Program-made: the position numbers and the translations under genes | Source: Rhodobacterales bacterium | Lineage (GTDB): Bacteria > Pseudomonadota > Alphaproteobacteria > Rhodobacterales > Rhodobacteraceae | Assembly: GCA_002747035.1 (NCBI GenBank) | Contig: PDRZ01000015.1 | Span: 62,001-126,000, forward strand | DNA: 64,000 bases | Direction of reading: 5' to 3' | The notes under the pieces: generated by a model | Seen by the model: only the letters and a program-made list of their open reading frames with translations | Databases searched by the model: none | Told to the model about the DNA's origin: nothing | Part shown: positions 62,401 to 64,000 of the stretch, piece by piece | Layout: each line of letters begins with the position of its first letter | Numbering within the stretch: position 1 is the first letter of the stretch

Positions 62401-64000
62401 CGAAGTCCTTGCGAATACCGATCATCGCCCCCTGAGAGGTGATCGCGCGGATGGTGCGCCGTTCTACCGGGCGGCCCGACCCTTCGGTCACGCGGGTGGT
62501 GACGACAAGCTCAAGCGGGCGGTCCCTGGCCGGAGCTTTTGGCAGGGACAGCGAGATTTTCGCCATGCCATCCGCATCGGTCCTCTGGGTGCCGAAATAT
62601 CCCCGGCGGGCCGAGACGCGGGTGTCATGGCGGCCAAAGAGGTAGCCGTTGAACCCTTCGACCGACCGCCTGGCACGCAGGGTCAGGTCGCCTTCTACCG
62701 GGAGGTTCCCGGCAGGCGCACCGAACAGGTAATCCGCATCGACACGCAACACAGGCGTGTCGCCCGGATGGATTGGCCCCTTGGGCAGAGTTTGGGAAAA
62801 GTCGATCCGTTCGGGTAGAAAATCCTCGACCAATACGGTTTGGCTTGCCAATGCCGGGGTATCCACGTCGGCCTTGATGTCCAGTCGCCAGGCCCCACGG
62901 GGCACCGCCGCACCCACGGGCATGGCAAAGACATGCCCGCCCGCTCTGGCGCTGTCCGAAAGGTGGCGGGAATACTCCACACCATCGGGGCGTGTCAGAA
63001 TCGCGGTCAAGGGAAGATCATTGATCGCGACCGCCACACCATCCCGCGCCAATGCGGTGGCATATATGGTTTCCCCGGCACGATAGGCCCCGCGGTCTGT
63101 GGTCAGGAAAAGGTCGATGGGCCCAGCAGGTGCGCGCCCTTCCACCCCACGATCCGACAGGTCAAAGGCCGGGTCGGTCAGCGACAGGAAGGCAAGATCC
63201 GTGTCACCATCCTCGACCAGGATCAGCGCAGGTTGCGCGCCCTTCAAACCCCGCGTCAGCCCGGCATCAAACCGGGCATAGCCCTGTTCATCCGTCACCG
63301 CCGTGCCCAATACCCGGTTAGAGCGTGACAGCAGCGTCGCCTTGACTCCGGCGCGCTGGCTGGCATCTCCAAGGCTACGCACGAATACGTGTACCCCATC
63401 CGCTCCCGACAGGGACGAAACCCCAAGATCGCTAAGCACGAACCACTGGGTTGCCGCCGGATCATCATAAGGATCGGCCCCGGGTACCGAAGCCGACAGA
63501 GCATAGATGCCCGGCGATAGGTCTGCCACGATATCCCCAACCGGAAGACGGGTTGTCATGGTCTGGTTCAAACTGTTCTGAACCTCGCCTTCTCCCTTCC
63601 AGATGTCTTCGCCAATCTCGCGCGAAAACTGCAATTCGGCATAATAGGACATGGGTTTGCCGAAAAAGCTTTGCTGGATCGCGCGCACCAGATTGCGGTC
63701 ACTGACCCGGCGCAGTTTCAAATCCACGCGGTCAAGGTTCACTGTTTCAACAGGCAACGCCGCGTCGGCGGCTTTGGGAAGCACATAGGCGCGCCCGGGG
63801 AAGGCCACCTTTGGGTCGCGATCCTTGACGTAAAGCGTCAGGGTCACGTCTTTGACCAGCTTTTCGCCGCTGGCTGCCGGAAGCCCTTCGCGGAAGGTCA
63901 GCGCATATCGCTGCCCATGGGACACACCTTCGACGCACAAACGCTTATCTTCGGATTGCACGACAAGACGGTGATCGGGAAGCTTGAGATATTGCGCGTA
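59471..64000 (-). CDS. Bacterial alpha-2-macroglobulin (YfhM), N-terminus off the window
   Basis: More than 1500 aa of a large periplasmic/outer-surface protease-trapping protein; the frame stays open to base 64000. Macroglobulin-like and MG2 repeats occur (LFLTTDRGAYRAGETIYATA), then the bait region, then the internal thioester YPYGCTEQVTSVAMPLLYFS (CxEQ, Cys-Gln thioester), and a toroid domain (QASNGAFGLWRVGSGDFWLD). The C-terminal stretch ends at KAHSATSRVTVTK. It traps proteases and pairs with PbpC. The missing N-terminus would hold the lipoprotein or anchor signal. Confidence 0.96.
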   Translation of the reverse strand, partial: YAQYLKLPDHRLVVQSEDKRLCVEGVSHGQRYALTFREGLPAASGEKLVKDVTLTLYVKDRDPKVAFPGRAYVLPKAADAALPVETVNLDRVDLKLRRVSDRNLVRAIQQSFFGKPMSYYAELQFSREIGEDIWKGEGEVQNSLNQTMTTRLPVGDIVADLSPGIYALSASVPGADPYDDPAATQWFVLSDLGVSSLSGADGVHVFVRSLGDASQRAGVKATLLSRSNRVLGTAVTDEQGYARFDAGLTRGLKGAQPALILVEDGDTDLAFLSLTDPAFDLSDRGVEGRAPAGPIDLFLTTDRGAYRAGETIYATALARDGVAVAINDLPLTAILTRPDGVEYSRHLSDSARAGGHVFAMPVGAAVPRGAWRLDIKADVDTPALASQTVLVEDFLPERIDFSQTLPKGPIHPGDTPVLRVDADYLFGAPAGNLPVEGDLTLRARRSVEGFNGYLFGRHDTRVSARRGYFGTQRTDADGMAKISLSLPKAPARDRPLELVVTTRVTEGSGRPVERRTIRAITSQGAMIGIRKDFEDVVAEGTKAAFRVIALDPSLKPAAMPVRWTINRVRTRYQWYQEYGRWNWEPITSRRKVASGSATLGQEPLEITSAVEWGQYELVVEAEDGSDIGASVSFYAGWYAPADVSTTPDTLELSLDKPDYRIGDTATLRMVPRHAGKALVMVMSNRLIAMKAVEVKEGENLIPLDVTEEWGAGAYVTASVIRPMDIAAGQNPARSVGLSYAAIDPGAKQLSVTLDTPAEAAPRGPLSAVVKVDGIAANDSAFVTVAATDVGILNLTAFESPDPSTHYFGQRRLGMDMRDVYGRLINGMNGAMGAVRSGGDAGPAARLQSPPPTDELVAYFTGPVEIGADGTAQVSFDLPEFNGTVRLMAVAWSDKAVGQAEAEVLVRDPVVVTASLPRYLAPGDTSRLLLEIVHADGPSGDMGLNVTAGGVELGNVPSGLHLENKEKAVFEIPLSGGEIGDHQIRIALTTPDGRQLTKTVMLPVRSNDPEIAVTQRFALDAGDTFTLDSNVFADMRNGTGSAIMSAGPLAKLDTPGLLTALNRYPYGCTEQVTSVAMPLLYFSSVSQALGQGTADDVKKRVDQAIDRVLSRQASNGAFGLWRVGSGDFWLDAYVSDFLSRARIEGFDVPDHAFRLAMDNLRNRINYAPDFDTGGGDVAYALMVLAREGAAAMADLRYYADVKAEAFATPIAAAQLGAALAMYGDQTRADAMFTRAARMLRALPDNEPALWRADYGTNLRDVAGVLTLAVESGSDAVDRTALTNRLARNGRTRSTQESVWSLLAAKALISEPSVARLTIDGAPIKGPLVKVIEDETDAKPVLIRNGASADTDVTLTTFGVPLIAPDAGGYGYRIDRDYFTTEGDPIDRLSPKVGDRFVVVLTVKPFEKGQARLMINDPLPAGFEIDNPNLLRSGDIKALDWLKPAEARHSEFRADRFLAAVDWRSSNAFRLAYIVRAVSPGDFHHPAAQVEDMYRPQYKAHSATSRVTVTK

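Overview
The window looks like a chromosomal segment of an alphaproteobacterium of the Rhodobacteraceae (Roseobacter/Rhodobacter type). Evidence: a GTG-started Rieske protein gene whose first residues match Rhodobacter PetA, a glcD-glcE-glcF glycolate oxidase cluster, a class I PHA synthase operon, a class Ib ribonucleotide reductase behind a cobalamin riboswitch, a sitABCD manganese uptake operon with a Fur/Mur-type regulator, and high-GC protein-coding DNA almost throughout. I saw no rRNA, tRNA, CRISPR array, prophage or intact transposase gene.

Layout. 1-2.2 kb: start of petA (minus, cut by the window edge) and a divergent GMC flavoprotein oxidoreductase. 2.4-7.6 kb: minus-strand operon phaC - fabI-like reductase - MaoC/phosphotransacetylase fusion - ackA, linking acyl-CoA, acetyl phosphate and polyhydroxyalkanoate metabolism. 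7.8-10.5 kb: WYL regulator with a VOC protein, a secreted protein and a DUF599 membrane protein. 10.6-15 kb: glcD-glcE-small membrane protein-glcF behind a palindromic operator candidate. 15-24 kb: trypsin-like protease, an Hsp20 gene with a sigma-32-like promoter and a ROSE-type RNA thermometer, gabD, meaB, hrpB, a decayed panE and a FAH-family hydrolase. 24-26.7 kb: a small exopolysaccharide block (sugar transferase, NAD-dependent epimerase, Wza-type lipoprotein). 26.8-31.2 kb: a biotin-dependent acyl-CoA carboxylase (both subunits) with a TIGR03084-type protein.

31.2-34.6 kb is an accessory patch of lower GC. It holds a broken S24 repressor, an FkbM-like methyltransferase, a wrecked siderophore-binding protein gene, a phytanoyl-CoA-dioxygenase-like protein and a truncated Irr/Fur fragment; two diverged copies of a ~30 bp direct repeat lie within it. 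34.6-43.1 kb is one functional theme: the sitABCD manganese transporter, two palindromic Mur-box-like operators, a divergent Fur/Mur gene, then a B12 riboswitch and nrdHIEF, the B12-independent, Mn-using reductase. 43.2-48.5 kb: trhO and an NAD-salvage pair (pncA, pncB) with a hybrid histidine kinase between them. 48.6-64 kb: a truncated FkbM gene, arfB, a short structured minus-strand transcript with tiny ORFs, yhhQ, a phytase-like esterase, mepA, an MFS transporter, a thioesterase, yggT, recQ, yaaA, pbpC and an alpha-2-macroglobulin gene running off the right edge.

The strongest unexplained signal is a dispersed, non-coding palindromic repeat family: two ~49 bp copies and two ~117 bp composite copies with inverted termini of the form TTAAAGCGTTTCC...GGAAACGCTTTAA, plus one related element. 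Other leads are the ROSE thermometer, the glc operator, the Mur boxes and the structured tiny-ORF transcript near 49.5 kb. No computation or database search was possible; family names rest on recognised motifs and overall resemblance.
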